Below are positions 21,250 to 30,766 of a stretch of 64,000 nucleotides of DNA, piece by piece. Position 1 is the stretch's first letter, and each line of letters begins with the position of its first letter. The position numbers and the translations under genes are program-made. The DNA comes from Cordylochernes scorpioides (taxonomy: Eukaryota > Arthropoda > Arachnida > Pseudoscorpiones > Chernetidae), in contig CP092879.1 in NCBI GenBank assembly GCA_030710605.1, positions 45,141,151-45,205,150 of the forward strand, in the 5' to 3' direction. Below the pieces are notes generated by a model that was given only the letters and a program-made list of their open reading frames with translations, did not search any database and was not told where the DNA came from.

Positions 21250-21312
21250 TGCATCGGCCGGGAATCGAACCCGGGGCGCCCGCGTGGCAGGCGAGCATTC
21301 TACCACTGAACC
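21250..21312 (-). pseudogene. tRNA-Gly(GCC)-derived unit C1
   Basis: Lacks the 5' acceptor strand as in the unit B array. Confidence 0.85.
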
Positions 21313-21412
21313 AAAAGAAAACGGCGACAGAATTAAGAACGCATGACGCTGATAACTGCATATATTAATTTTAATAATATAAATTAGTATTAAAAATTGT
21401 AAAAAAAAAAAA

Positions 21413-21475
21413 TGCATCGGCCGGGAATCGAACCGGGGGCGCCCGCGTGGCAGGCGAGCATTCTACCACTGAACC
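21413..21475 (-). pseudogene. tRNA-Gly(GCC)-derived unit C2
   Basis: Carries the same AACCGGGGG change as unit B2. Confidence 0.85.
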
Positions 21476-21574
21476 AAAAGAAAACGGTGACAGAATTAAG
21501 AACGCATGACGCTGATAACTGCATATATTAATTTTGATAATATAAATGAGTTTTGAAAATTGTAAAAAAAAAAA

Positions 21575-21637
21575 TGCATCGGCCGGGAATCGAACCCGGG
21601 GCGCCCGCGTGGCAGGAGAGCATTCTACCACTGAACC
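21575..21637 (-). pseudogene. tRNA-Gly(GCC)-derived unit C3
   Basis: Same truncation; one change in the anticodon stem side (GGCAGGAGAGC). Confidence 0.85.
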
Positions 21638-21705
21638 AAAAGCAAACGGTGACAGAATTAAGACCACATGACGCTGATACCTGTATACATTGTAAAAAAA
21701 AAAAA

Positions 21706-21768
21706 TGCATCGGCCGGGAATCGAACCCGGGGCGCCCGCCTGTCAGGCGAGCATTCTACCACTGAACC
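21706..21768 (-). pseudogene. tRNA-Gly-derived unit C4
   Basis: Same altered anticodon region as unit B4. Confidence 0.8.
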
Positions 21769-21930
21769 AAAAGCAAACGGTGACAGAATTAAGAACGCAT
21801 GACGCTGATAACTGTATATAGAATGGTCAACTTTTAATATGAAAATTGTTCTATAACAATACACTGGATTTTATAAAAATAATACAAATGTGATATTGTC
21901 CTGAATAAGATGCATAAATTATGAAAAAGG

Positions 21931-22126
21931 CATCTCCTTATCTTCCACTGAAATTTGCTGATGGCTTGCGCCATCTATCGGAATAAATATCAACTATCTT
22001 CGTTGATTTTTAATTATTCCAGAATTGGCCAAATACCCATTCTTAATTAATCAAGAGAATAGTTGATATTTATTCCGAAAGATGGCGCAGGCCATCAGCA
22101 ACTTTCAGTTGTACAATAAGGAGATG
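21931..22126. repeat. 196-bp foldback, unit C
   Basis: Same arms and loop as 16132-16327. Confidence 0.85.
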
Positions 22127-23200
22127 TCTTTTTCATTAAATACACTGGTTGTTATAAAAAAAATTGAACTATTATTCAAAAAAAAAAAAAAAAAAAACAT
22201 TTTATAACAAATTTATTTCAAATTCTATTCTAAAATGGTTACTTCCATTTGCAAGAGAGGTACACCAGATAAATTTCATTTACTAAATATATACATAGAA
22301 CATCAGGTAAAAATATTATTTTTAAAATAATTGTCTGTTTTTCTATATTTATTAGGTGACTTTTAAAGAAAAGGCACCAACAAGACAAATAATATTTATA
22401 TTTAGTTTAACCACCAGAAATACACCAACAATAAGCATATCTAAGGTTTATAATTGTTAAATATTAAATAATGGGTAGTTAAAGAATTTTTAAAATAAAC
22501 ATCATTATTTCTAATAATTCTGATAATATATCTAATCATATTAGCATTTTTAAAAAATAATTTACTTTAAATATAATATAATAGAAAATATGTTCAAAAT
22601 AAATAAAATGTTTAAACCCTGCCATCTATGAATGATTTTTGTAACTATTTTAAAATATACACGTATTATTCTTCAATAACCTAATATATTAATAAAATAT
22701 TTTATTAGAGATATGCAAAGTAATATTTTTTAAATATATTATATATTTTTAAGAGGGATAGAACTAACCTAAATATATATTTATGTTATTTTAAATTTTT
22801 GAAGCATACTTTGAAATTCTCTATTGAAATTAAAAAAAAGTTATTTATATGAATAAAATATTGAAGCAACTTTTCCTTTCACTCTACAAGCAAGACGAAC
22901 ATTTGCTTCCAATGCGACACCAGCGGTCACAAGGGATCTGACTGCCCTACCCTGGAAGACAAGCACACAGCTAAGTGAGCGAATTGATGCCAAAAGGGTC
23001 AACTGCCAATAACTAGATGTGGTTTACTACTTTCCAAAATACAATATCCCGCGTCTTTAAGGCTGCTGGTTTCTTCTGATCCTCTCATGAATTCTTGATG
23101 CTAGTTCTTGCGCGCGGAATGTTTTATGATAGCAATTTCACAGGCTCGAATATCGTTCCTTAACGATCACAGTACCCATAAATAATACTCCCTCTGTACA

Positions 23201-23790
23201 GATCTTGTAGCCATGGTTCCGCCCTTACCATTCCTTGAGTCTTCGCAACGTGCGGCCTCTAAAACCTGAGGCCAGATCTTGTAGCCGTGGTGCCGCCTTG
23301 ATCATTCCTTGAACCTTCGCAACGTGCGGCCTCTAAAACCAGAGGTCAGATCTTCTAGCCGTAGTGCCGCCCTTATCATTCCTTGAGTCTTCACAACGTG
23401 CGGCCTATAAAACCTGAGGCAAGATCTTGTAGCCGTAGTGCCGCCCTTATCATTCCTTGAGTCTTCACAACGTGCGGCCTCTAAAACCTGAGGCAGATCT
23501 TGTAGCCGTGGTGCCGCCTTGATCATTCCTTGAACCTTCGCAACGTGCGGCCTCTAAAACCTGAGGCAGATCTTGTAGCCGTGGTGCCGCCTTGATCATT
23601 CCTTGAACCTTCGCAACGTGCGGCCTTTAAAACCAGAGGTCAGATCTTGTAGCCGTAGTGCCGCCCTTATCATTCCTTGAGTCTTCACAACGTGCGGCCT
23701 CTAAAACCTGAAACAAGATCTTGTAGCCGTGGTGCCGCCTTGATCATTCCTTGAGTCTTCGCAACGTGCAGCCTCTAAAGCGGCGACCAG
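23201..23790 (+). repeat. 74-bp minisatellite, unit D (8 copies)
   Basis: Same repeat, about eight copies, ending in the degenerate CTCTAAAGCGGCGACC seen also in unit B. Confidence 0.9.
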
Positions 23791-24657
23791 ATTTTGTTAT
23801 TTTTGGCCTTACCATTTCCTTGAGCATTCTCAAAGTCCAGCTTAATACCGATGGTGACTTATATTAAGCTGAATTCTGAAAACTTCACCCTCTTGTTCGG
23901 AATTCATTATTTATATTATTTCTAAAACTGTTATTTTTAAGAAATTAAATCTCTGAAAAAAAAATCTTTAATATATTAATATTTAAACCCATTGTTGTTA
24001 GATTAGCTTTATCATTCCAACTTTCTCAGACCTCTTCTCTACCCCCTTAACATCATAGACTAGAATTGAGCCGACTTTAGTTTTAAATAGTGACCGAAGC
24101 GCGCCAAGGAATATCTTGAATAAATGTATTGTGGTGCCATCTAGGAAATAAAAATGTAACTATTTTCAAATATAAATATCATAAACTCGAAATATAGGCA
24201 TATGAAACCCGAGATTAATACTATTAAAATATATAATTAAATAGTCAAATAAAATTTTTAAAAATATTTTTTCTATTCTAACGAAAAATTAGTAAAAGTT
24301 TGTTTTACTTTAAGAAAAAAGCATGCTCTTAAAATAGTTTTATTTCTTAAATATAGATGTCGCAATTTTGCCTTTTATTGTCGCGTTATTGTCATCAAAT
24401 ATTATCACTACAGACCTTACTAGAATGATAAAAGTTATTGAATAAGAGGGCTTAGTTCATCAGTGATGAACCCTCTCAGTGGTTTCGTCAAATTAATCTC
24501 CAGACCGATCTACTATTGTATTAGATTGTTTTTCTTATAAACCCTGTATTTACTATGGAAGACAACTTAGTGGTGTTTAGGAAACCTATGTGGACGTAAG
24601 TTTAATTAATTAATATATTATTTTTTTATTTACTATTTATTTATTTGACATATTGGG

Positions 24658-24687
24658 GGCGATATCCCAGCTTGGGATACTTGCGCC
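24658..24687 (+). other. Conserved 30-bp hairpin, unit D
   Basis: Identical to 5419-5448. Confidence 0.6.
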
Positions 24688-24738
24688 TAAATATATTTTA
24701 GCAGCTTATATACAAGCGATGTTACCCTGCATTCAGTA

Positions 24739-24790
24739 TGTTTGTCTGATGATGGTAACATTGTTGTTACCAAAACATCGCACATTATTT
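24739..24790 (+). ncRNA. Hammerhead-like motif, unit D (degenerate)
   Basis: CTGATGA is kept at 24746-24752, but GAAAC is AAAAC and GTC is ATC, so this copy should not cleave. Confidence 0.3.
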
Positions 24791-25119
24791 ATTTATTTGG
24801 TCTTATTACCTTGTATTTTTACTGGTTAATAAGCCAGTTGACCAGGAGTGTGGTTTATGCTTTCCAATTTATATATAAATGGTTAACTTTTGGCATGAAA
24901 ATGATTCTATAACAATATTGAAGCAGATTATTTATCATTCTATTAAAATATTTCTATTTCAATATTTGTATTTTGATATATACGCTGTAAAATTCTCTCA
25001 TTGCTTCTATGCTATTTTATCGATTTTACGCTCTGCCCTCCTGAAACCTGGGTTATAAATATCTCTCAGTTTAAATTTGGTTTTACATTAAATACATTTC
25101 TGTGTCATTCTGAGGTTTG

Positions 25120-25377
25120 TCTTTCCTACGTTACAATTGGTAGAGATGCTAGGTTGATTAGAGAAGACAAACTGAAGATCGCCGAGAGGACCTTAAGGTA
25201 ATGGCTGCTGTGATCTACATTTTCAGAGACTGGCGCCAGGATCCCACCGTCGTGACAAAGCAAAGAATACTCTCCAAGATGACAATGTCCCTATTAACGA
25301 TACGACGACAAAGCCTCTCTTCACGCCGCAAGAAAAAGGATGCAAAGTTACTAGGGACAGACGTCAAGGACTCCTAA
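25120..25377 (+). pseudogene. Gene fragment with intron remnant, unit D
   Basis: The donor AAG|GTAATG (25198) and acceptor (ending 25226) bracket 29 nt, then an open frame to TAA at 25375-25377. It has the same length as unit A. Most differences from A change amino acids (for example A to V, S to T, M to T), which suggests loose constraint. Confidence 0.45.
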
Positions 25378-25641
25378 TGAAATACACTATAAATATATAT
25401 TAGAGAAAAAGTTCTCATTTTGCTATTCGATTCCAAGTCAGAGCGGTCGAAAACCAAAGGTTTATACAATTCTTCCACTCGTTAATAAGCCAGTTGACTA
25501 CGAATGTGGTTTTTGCTTTCCTATTTATATATAAATGGTCAACTTTTAATATGAAAATTGTTCTATAACAATACACTGGATGTTATAAAAATAGTACAAA
25601 TGTGATATTGTCCTGGATAAGATGCATAAATTATGAAAAAG

Positions 25642-25838
25642 CATCTCCTTATCGTGCAACTGAAAGTTGCTGATGGCTTGCGCCATCTATCGGAATAAAT
25701 ATCAACTATTTTCGTTGAATTTTAATTATTCCAGAATTGGCCAAATACCCATTCTTGAATAATCAAGAGAATAGTTGATATTTATTTTGATAGATGGTGC
25801 AAGCCATCAGTAACTTTCAGTTGTACAATAAGGAGATG
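25642..25838. repeat. Foldback, unit D
   Basis: Same arms as in B and C, a little more diverged. Confidence 0.8.
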
Positions 25839-26130
25839 CCTTTTTTATAAAATACACTGGTTGTTATAAAAAATTGATCTATTATTTAAAAAAAAAGAAA
25901 AATCGTTTTATAACATATTTACTTTCAAATTCGATTCTAAAACGGTTATTTCCATTTGCAAGAGAGGTACTCCAGATAAATGTTACTTACTAAATATATA
26001 CATAGAACATCAGGTAAAAATATTATTTTTAAAATAATTGTCTGTTTTTCTATATTTATTAGGTGACTTTTAAAGAAAAGGCACCAACAAGACAAATAAA
26101 TTCCTTTAATTTATTTTAATGCTAACAGAA

Positions 26131-27327
26131 TACTTATAACAACTGTCTGTCTTTGGATTCCGGGCTAATTGGCCTATCAGATAAGGTCTTCTAGCCCCAA
26201 CATGGCTGCAGAAGGCGAACTGGTGGCAAGGGATCCTAAGATCTGGCAGTGGAGGTGTTATCGCAGGGGAGGAGGAAGCTGGAGAGGTCAGGGAAACAGC
26301 GCCTTGATGCAGTGAGAAGCAGAGATGTAGTCCGGTTGAGGAGGCAGGAGATCCTGGAAGCCTAGAACTTGAGGGCTCTAGATTTCAAGATGGGGCAGCT
26401 TGAGGCTCTCGCCTCGTGCTAGTCAGGAAGGCCCTTGGCACAGCAATTGGCACATTTGGAAGTGCGCTGGTCGGCAATGGAAGGGCAGGCGCGACCTTCA
26501 TGGCCGTCTTCACCGCAGTGGAAATACTTTGGAGCTCTGAAACATTGCGCAGGGTTGTGGCCGAAGCCACAACAGAAGCAGACGCGGGCGCGGATGGACT
26601 CCTCGAAGTTGAGGATTACTCCATCAACCACGATCCTCCCGCACGCGCCCAGGACTCTGAAGGTCTTGAGGTCCACCTCGATGAAGGCGGTGCAGAACGG
26701 TGTACCACGCGCACCACCTTGTCCCCAGTAAGTTGTTTGACTGCAGGGGTTTCCAGGAATGTCTCCTCAATGGTGGAGTTGGATGTCTCCTCATCCACTT
26801 TGAAGAGGCAGATGCGTGGCAGGATCTCCTTCTGTTGGCGGACCTTCATACCATCCAGCTTGTTGGCCAGGGAGGTTGTAACAGCTGGGATGGTGTCAGG
26901 GTTGCTGGAGTGGAGGACAAGCTTCCCCTTGGTGCGTACGGAAGCCCAGACGCCTTGGGGGAGGGTGAGGGCAGCGCGGACAGCCTTTAGCATCTCCCTG
27001 GGGTCGGCCTGAGGGTTATAAGAAATAACCACTGTGTGGGCCGCCGATTTCTCTCCGTGGAGGGTCACTCGGGCGGCCGCCGGTTTGGAAGCGCGGGAAG
27101 GCACAGGTTTGGCAAGACCTTGCAGGTTTGTCCTTTTTGCAGGCGGGTTGGGAGCCTCAGGCTGCTTCCTTTTTGTAGGAGCAGGAGCAGGCAACGTGGG
27201 GGCAGGCTTCTTGGAAGGGAGAGCAGCAGGAGCAGGGGTGGCGGGCTTGATTGGGTCAGTCTGAGACCAGGTGTCCTTGCAGGAAGGATCTGGGCAGGTT
27301 TGGGTAGGGGTAGATTCTAGATTTCTC
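26131..27327 (-). mobile_element. Gag-only non-LTR element, copy 2
   Basis: It stops at the same 3' point as copy 1 (ATTCCGGGCTAATTGGCC on the plus strand) after the gag stop, again without ORF2. ATACTTATAACAA lies about 20 bp outside, like the repeat around copy 1. The 5' end is cut at about 27327, where a different repeat begins. This second copy shows that the short form is a family and not a single deletion. Confidence 0.6.
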
Positions 27328-27329
27328 AA
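26419..27329 (-). pseudogene. LINE ORF1 (gag-like), copy 2, frameshifted
   Basis: The main frame 26616-27329 covers the Pro/Ala linker and the RNA-binding middle; frame 26419-26676 carries the zinc knuckles after a frameshift near 26690. The first knuckle has lost one residue (CFCCGFGHNPAQC), while the second (CFHC...GHEGRAC) is intact. The N-terminus present in copy 1 is absent. Confidence 0.75.
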
Positions 27330-27560
27330 GAAGCCATTGGGACCAAAAATATTTTTGTTCGCAGTGGTTACAGCCTACTCCACGCTGACGAGCACCAACA
27401 GCGCGAAACGCGTTCGTGGATGGCTTTTCTTGATTTATCAAGAAATTGGGTTGGCTAAATATCACAGAGCAAGCTAAATAAATGTTTAGTTTATTTTTGC
27501 TCCACTAGATGGCGCTCTGCCATCTAAAAAGCACATGTGCTCGTGGTCAGGAGATGCCTT
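27328..27560. repeat. Foldback/MITE-like repeat with conserved GC core
   Basis: TTTCTCAAGAAGCC and TTTATCAAGAAATTGGG form imperfect inverted ends around a conserved core (GCTGACGAGCACCAACAGCG, then GAAACGCGTTCGTGG). A fuller copy is at 40782-41030 and a worn one at 33530-33720. Each is followed by a sequence like AGATGGCGCTCTGCCATCT ending AGGAGATGCC. Confidence 0.6.
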
Positions 27561-28317
27561 CTTTATTTTTAATATCAACACCTGACCCACTTATCTTTCA
27601 TATTTTTCTATTGTTTTTTCATATATATATATATATATATGCATGATACTATGTACAATGAATATGGTGCCTCTACCATCACTGCAGAGTTTGGTGGAGA
27701 ATCGCCAGCAGATTTCCAGCGACACCACACATTTCACGATCTACGAAGAAAATGCAGATTGTGTGCTTCACCACTGAGGAGATGGTGTGGTTCTCGAGGC
27801 CAACTCTAGATGTAGTAATCAAAAAGAATGGAAGTTTACTCCTAGGATTATCAAGATATTGGCGGACTTGATAATTTAGGAGAATGGTGTGGAATTAGAA
27901 GGAGATGAACTGGACAGAACAGAGTGAAATAATCATCCATAATGATCTACCTGCAAAGATGACTACTACATATGGCAGAAATGATAAAACACAATTCAGA
28001 TTATAGATACAAGAAAATAAGACCTAATCCAAATTTATAGTATGACATTTCTATAACAGAGTTGCTACCGAAACGTCACACACTATTAATTTATTTGGAT
28101 TAGGTCTTATTTTCTTGTAACTATGGAAGAAATGTTCATTTCTACCAATTACAAATTGTTTGCCATTATAATACACAACATGTCACCTATACATCAGCCA
28201 TTTTGTGAAGTCTTATTTAGCCGATAAAATGGCATGGTTGTTATTTGAACATTACAATGGTATAACCTTGCTATATATCTCCTTCTTTCTTATCTCCACT
28301 CAATCATATTAGTGTAT
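27561..28317. other. No gene seen; AT dinucleotide run and partial hammerhead repeat
   Basis: An (AT)n run lies at about 27620-27640. At 28060-28110 is the right half of the hammerhead-bearing repeat (CTACCGAAACGTCACACA), without the CTGATGA part. The rest gives no support for coding. Confidence 0.5.
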
Positions 28318-28690
28318 CAAGCTTGACAACCATCATGACTGGGTGAAGTTGTCTGCCTTTGTCATTAAGACTGGGAGCACTACTCAGTGGCAGGCCGACT
28401 TAGCTCCAAAAGAAATGGCCACCTCTGACATGAGGAACAGATGCCATGTGCAGCCGCTCCTAACATGGAATACAAACGCTGCTCATCCTGTATCCCTGGA
28501 TCAGGAGCCCTTACAGGATACTATCAGCCGGGCCAGATGAGCCCAGGTATTTTAGTGAGCTTGTTACTGCTCCCCCTCCTCCTTTTTCATCCGGGCTTGG
28601 GGCAGGGCAAAGGCAGAGTTCCAGCCTCCTTTATAACACCAAACTCAAAGTAATGAGTCCAAAACAAAATAAAGTGTATGTACACACACT
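28318..28690 (+). repeat. Retroposon family Y, copy 1
   Basis: About 370 bp containing GTCATTAAGACTGGGAGCAC and GCCGCTCCTAACATGG. Other copies are at 36700-36830 (-), 36838-37232 (+), 41855-42120 (+) and 56715-57005 (-). Complete copies end in AGATAAGAAAGAAGAAG, a simple-repeat tail that marks retroposition. No Pol III boxes were recognised. Confidence 0.6.
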
Positions 28691-28807
28691 ATTTATTTAT
28701 TTGGTCTCATTACCTTGTGTTTAATAATCCAAATTGTGCCTTATAACACCAAACTCATTATATAACATGTGAATTATATTATGATACATTAATGCGCCAT
28801 CTGTTAT

Positions 28808-29012
28808 GAAAATTCAAAACTATTATACATGCTTATGATTCTTTTAAAAATTAAACAATTTCTACTGTCCTTACTGCAATAGAAAAATTAATTTGAAGGC
28901 CTGGCTCATCAGTGGTGAACCCTCCCAGCGGTTTTGCAAGTTTAATATACCATAAGGGCAGTAGAAATTGTTTCATTTTTAAAAGAATCATACGCATCTA
29001 TAATAGTTTTGA
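28808..29012. mobile_element. MITE with about 70-bp inverted ends
   Basis: The left end (TTCAAAACTATTATA through ACAATTTCTACTG) matches the reverse complement of the right end (CAGTAGAAATTGT through TATAATAGTTTTGAA). Relatives are at 37455-37570 and 56418-56580. The centre contains TCATCAGTGGTGAACCCTCC, shared with many short repeats of the window. Confidence 0.7.
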
Positions 29013-29020
29013 ATGTGAAT

Positions 29021-29768
29021 TACGAGGGTGAGTAGAAAAGTAAGGTCTCCTATTTTTTTTTTCATAGAAAAACACATTTAATCACAACTTTTTATACATC
29101 ATTGGAAAGGTTGGACACTTTGCTATTTTTCTACATATTCGCCTTGATGCTCAATCACTTTTTTCATCCTGTCAACCAACTTTGTAATTCCGGTGTTGTA
29201 CCACTCTCCCGCCGCCTCTTTGAGCCACTTGTCTCCTCGAAAAATAATTCTCCGGCCGAAATTCACCGTCAGTTAGTGGAAGTGTATGGTGAGAAGTGCA
29301 TGGACATCAAAAATATGCGGAAATGGTGCCGGGAATTTAAAGAGGGGCGGATAAACATCCACGATGAACAGCGGTCTGGGCGGCCGAGTTTGCTGGAATC
29401 AACCGTGGCTCGAATCGACGAAATGGTGTGCGCAAACCGGCGGATAACCCTTGAAGAGATCGAGGATGGCCTGAATGAAGATTGCAGCCACTTCTCCGTG
29501 CACAAGATTGTGTCTGAGACCCTCGGCTACAGAAAGGTTTCCGCCAGGTGGGTCGACAAGTGGCTCAAAGAGGCGGCGGGAGAGTGGTACAACACCGGAA
29601 TTACAAAGTTGGTTGACAGGATGAAAAAAGTGATTGAGCATCAAGGCGACTATGTAGAAAAATAGCAAAGTGTCCAACCTTTCCAATGATGTATAAAAAG
29701 TTGTGATTAAATGTGTTTTTCTATGAAAAAAAAAAATAGGAGACCTTACTTTTCTACTCACCCTCGTA
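29021..29768. mobile_element. Mariner element with 211-bp inverted ends (foldback), TA duplication
   Basis: Ends CGAGGGTGAGTAGAAAAG... lie at 29023 and, inverted, at 29766, flanked by TA on both sides. The two ends match over 211/212 bp with one substitution (29140s TATTCGCC versus TAGTCGCC) and one poly-T length difference. A normal mariner has ends near 30 bp. Here the left end has been replaced by an inverted copy of the right end, including the last part of the transposase gene. Confidence 0.92.
29234..29667 (+). pseudogene. Internally deleted mariner transposase
   Basis: The frame from about 29234 encodes the N-terminal helix-turn-helix region (SPAEIHRQLVEVYGEKCMDI, then RSGRPSLLES and a second HTH up to RKVSARWV). 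It runs directly into the C-terminal segment (DKWLKEAAGEWYNTGI, KLVDRMKK, GDYVEK stop). The whole DD34D catalytic domain between RKVSARWV and the C-terminus is missing, in frame. A truncated DNA-binding protein could in principle still be made and compete for ends. Confidence 0.85.
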
Positions 29769-29855
29769 TATAAAAATTAGGCACAATTTGGATTATCTAC
29801 TTATATATTTGCCTTATTCTGTCTGTTTGAAGCTCACGGATGGGATTTTTCATAA

Positions 29856-29926
29856 CCATCGGTGGTTCAGTGGTAGAATGCTCGCCTGCCACGCGGGCGG
29901 CCCGGGTTCGATTCCCGGCCGATGCA
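29856..29926 (+). tRNA. tRNA-Gly(GCC) within Helitron
   Basis: 71 nt with GCC anticodon, matching A and B boxes, and a poly-T Pol III stop starting at 29927. Position 1 is C (mismatch with C72), the same defect as at 19390-19460, so the defect was present before the element spread. Confidence 0.8.
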
Positions 29927-30378
29927 TTTTTTTTTTTACAATTTTTAAAACTCATTTATATATTATACAAGAATGACATCCACGGCGCCAATTTATAATT
30001 GTAACGAATAGTATTTGAATAAAAGCATTTAATCGGGTAAAACGTTAATTTTTGTTTCGATTTTATTGAAAAAAAAAAACGATATGGTGCCTTTAAAAAA
30101 TGATCTTTATTACTATGCAGTTTTCTATTTAGTCAATATACCTAAGTTCATGTTGCAAATGTAATTATCTCTATCGATTTAGTAGGTGAAATGCAAAAAA
30201 AAAAATCGACATGATGAAATCTTTATGAAAATTCACATTTTTATTTTTATATTTTCAAGACACACACAGTTTGGGGCGGGACGTTTCACAAGAGTGACAT
30301 CCATGGCGCCAATTTATAATTGTAACGAATAGTATTTGAATTAAAACGTTTTTAAAATATATACGCACTCGGGTAAAA

Positions 30379-30395
30379 CCCGGGCGTTGCCCGGG
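30379..30395 (+). terminator. Helitron 3' terminal hairpin
   Basis: A 7-bp perfect GC stem with a GTT loop 8 nt before CTAG; this is the element's own replication stop, not a transcription terminator. Confidence 0.85.
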
Positions 30396-30766
30396 CCATT
30401 CGTCTAGTAGATTATAAACCACAAGGTAATATGACCAAATTAAAATAAATAAAAATGCTATTACTGAAACGTCACACATTATTTATTTATTTAGATTTGG
30501 TCTTATTACCTTGTGTTTAAATATATATTTAAACTCAATCATTATATAACATAATTTAAAAAGTTTAATTTACAGTTGTTTCAACCGTGGTTATAACAAT
30601 AGTGATGTGACATCTCCTGATGATGCATCTAATAGTTGCTGATGGCTTACATGATCTGTCAGAATAAATATCAACTAATCCTTGTCATCAGAACTCTTTT
30701 AGCTGCATGACCAGGAGATACCTTTTTCTTAATTTATCCATTTGTTCCCAGTACAATTTCACTTAT

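Larger units (their letters stand above)
21112..21822 (-). mobile_element. Helitron-like element with tRNA-Gly array, unit C
   Basis: Paralogue of 15193-16023 at the same position of the unit. The minus-strand 3' end reads CATTCGGCTAG followed by T, a proper CTAG terminus. It is 711 bp, shorter than the unit B copy, which has extra sequence between its second and third tRNA units. Confidence 0.78.
16690..22491 (+). repeat. Tandem unit C
   Basis: Third unit, 5802 bp with two Helitron-like insertions (18685-19520 and 21112-21822) and an extra segment of about 180 bp at 16760-16940. That extra piece is a MITE-like fragment (CCGCTGAGAGGGTTC) followed by AAAT-type simple repeat. The remainder matches units A, B and D in order. 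Confidence 0.85.
22492..26098 (+). repeat. Tandem unit D
   Basis: Fourth unit, about 3.6 kb. It lacks about 500 bp seen in the others: the CpG-rich block and METAEQ exon are missing between about 24695 and 24715. It has no Helitron insertions. It ends near GACAAATAA at 26098, where unrelated sequence and the gag-only LINE follow. Confidence 0.85.
29796..30407 (+). mobile_element. Helitron carrying a whole tRNA-Gly gene
   Basis: It starts TCTACTTATATATTTGCC and ends with hairpin CCCGGGC-GTT-GCCCGGG (30379-30395), 8 nt, CTAG (30404-30407), then T. The flanks join to GGATTATAGATTATAAA, and this uninterrupted sequence occurs at about 39173-39190, so the target was A|T with no duplication. Compared with 18685-19520 it lacks about 118 bp that contain the internal old terminus. 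It inserted into another repeat only about 28 bp from the mariner. Confidence 0.9.

Noticed and set aside
27620..27645. Origin or regulatory role for the AT run
   Set aside because: A simple dinucleotide repeat with no other supporting signal.
29399..29761. Minus-strand 120-codon ORF in the mariner
   Set aside because: It arises because the inverted arms repeat the same open sequence; the transposase frame is on the plus strand.
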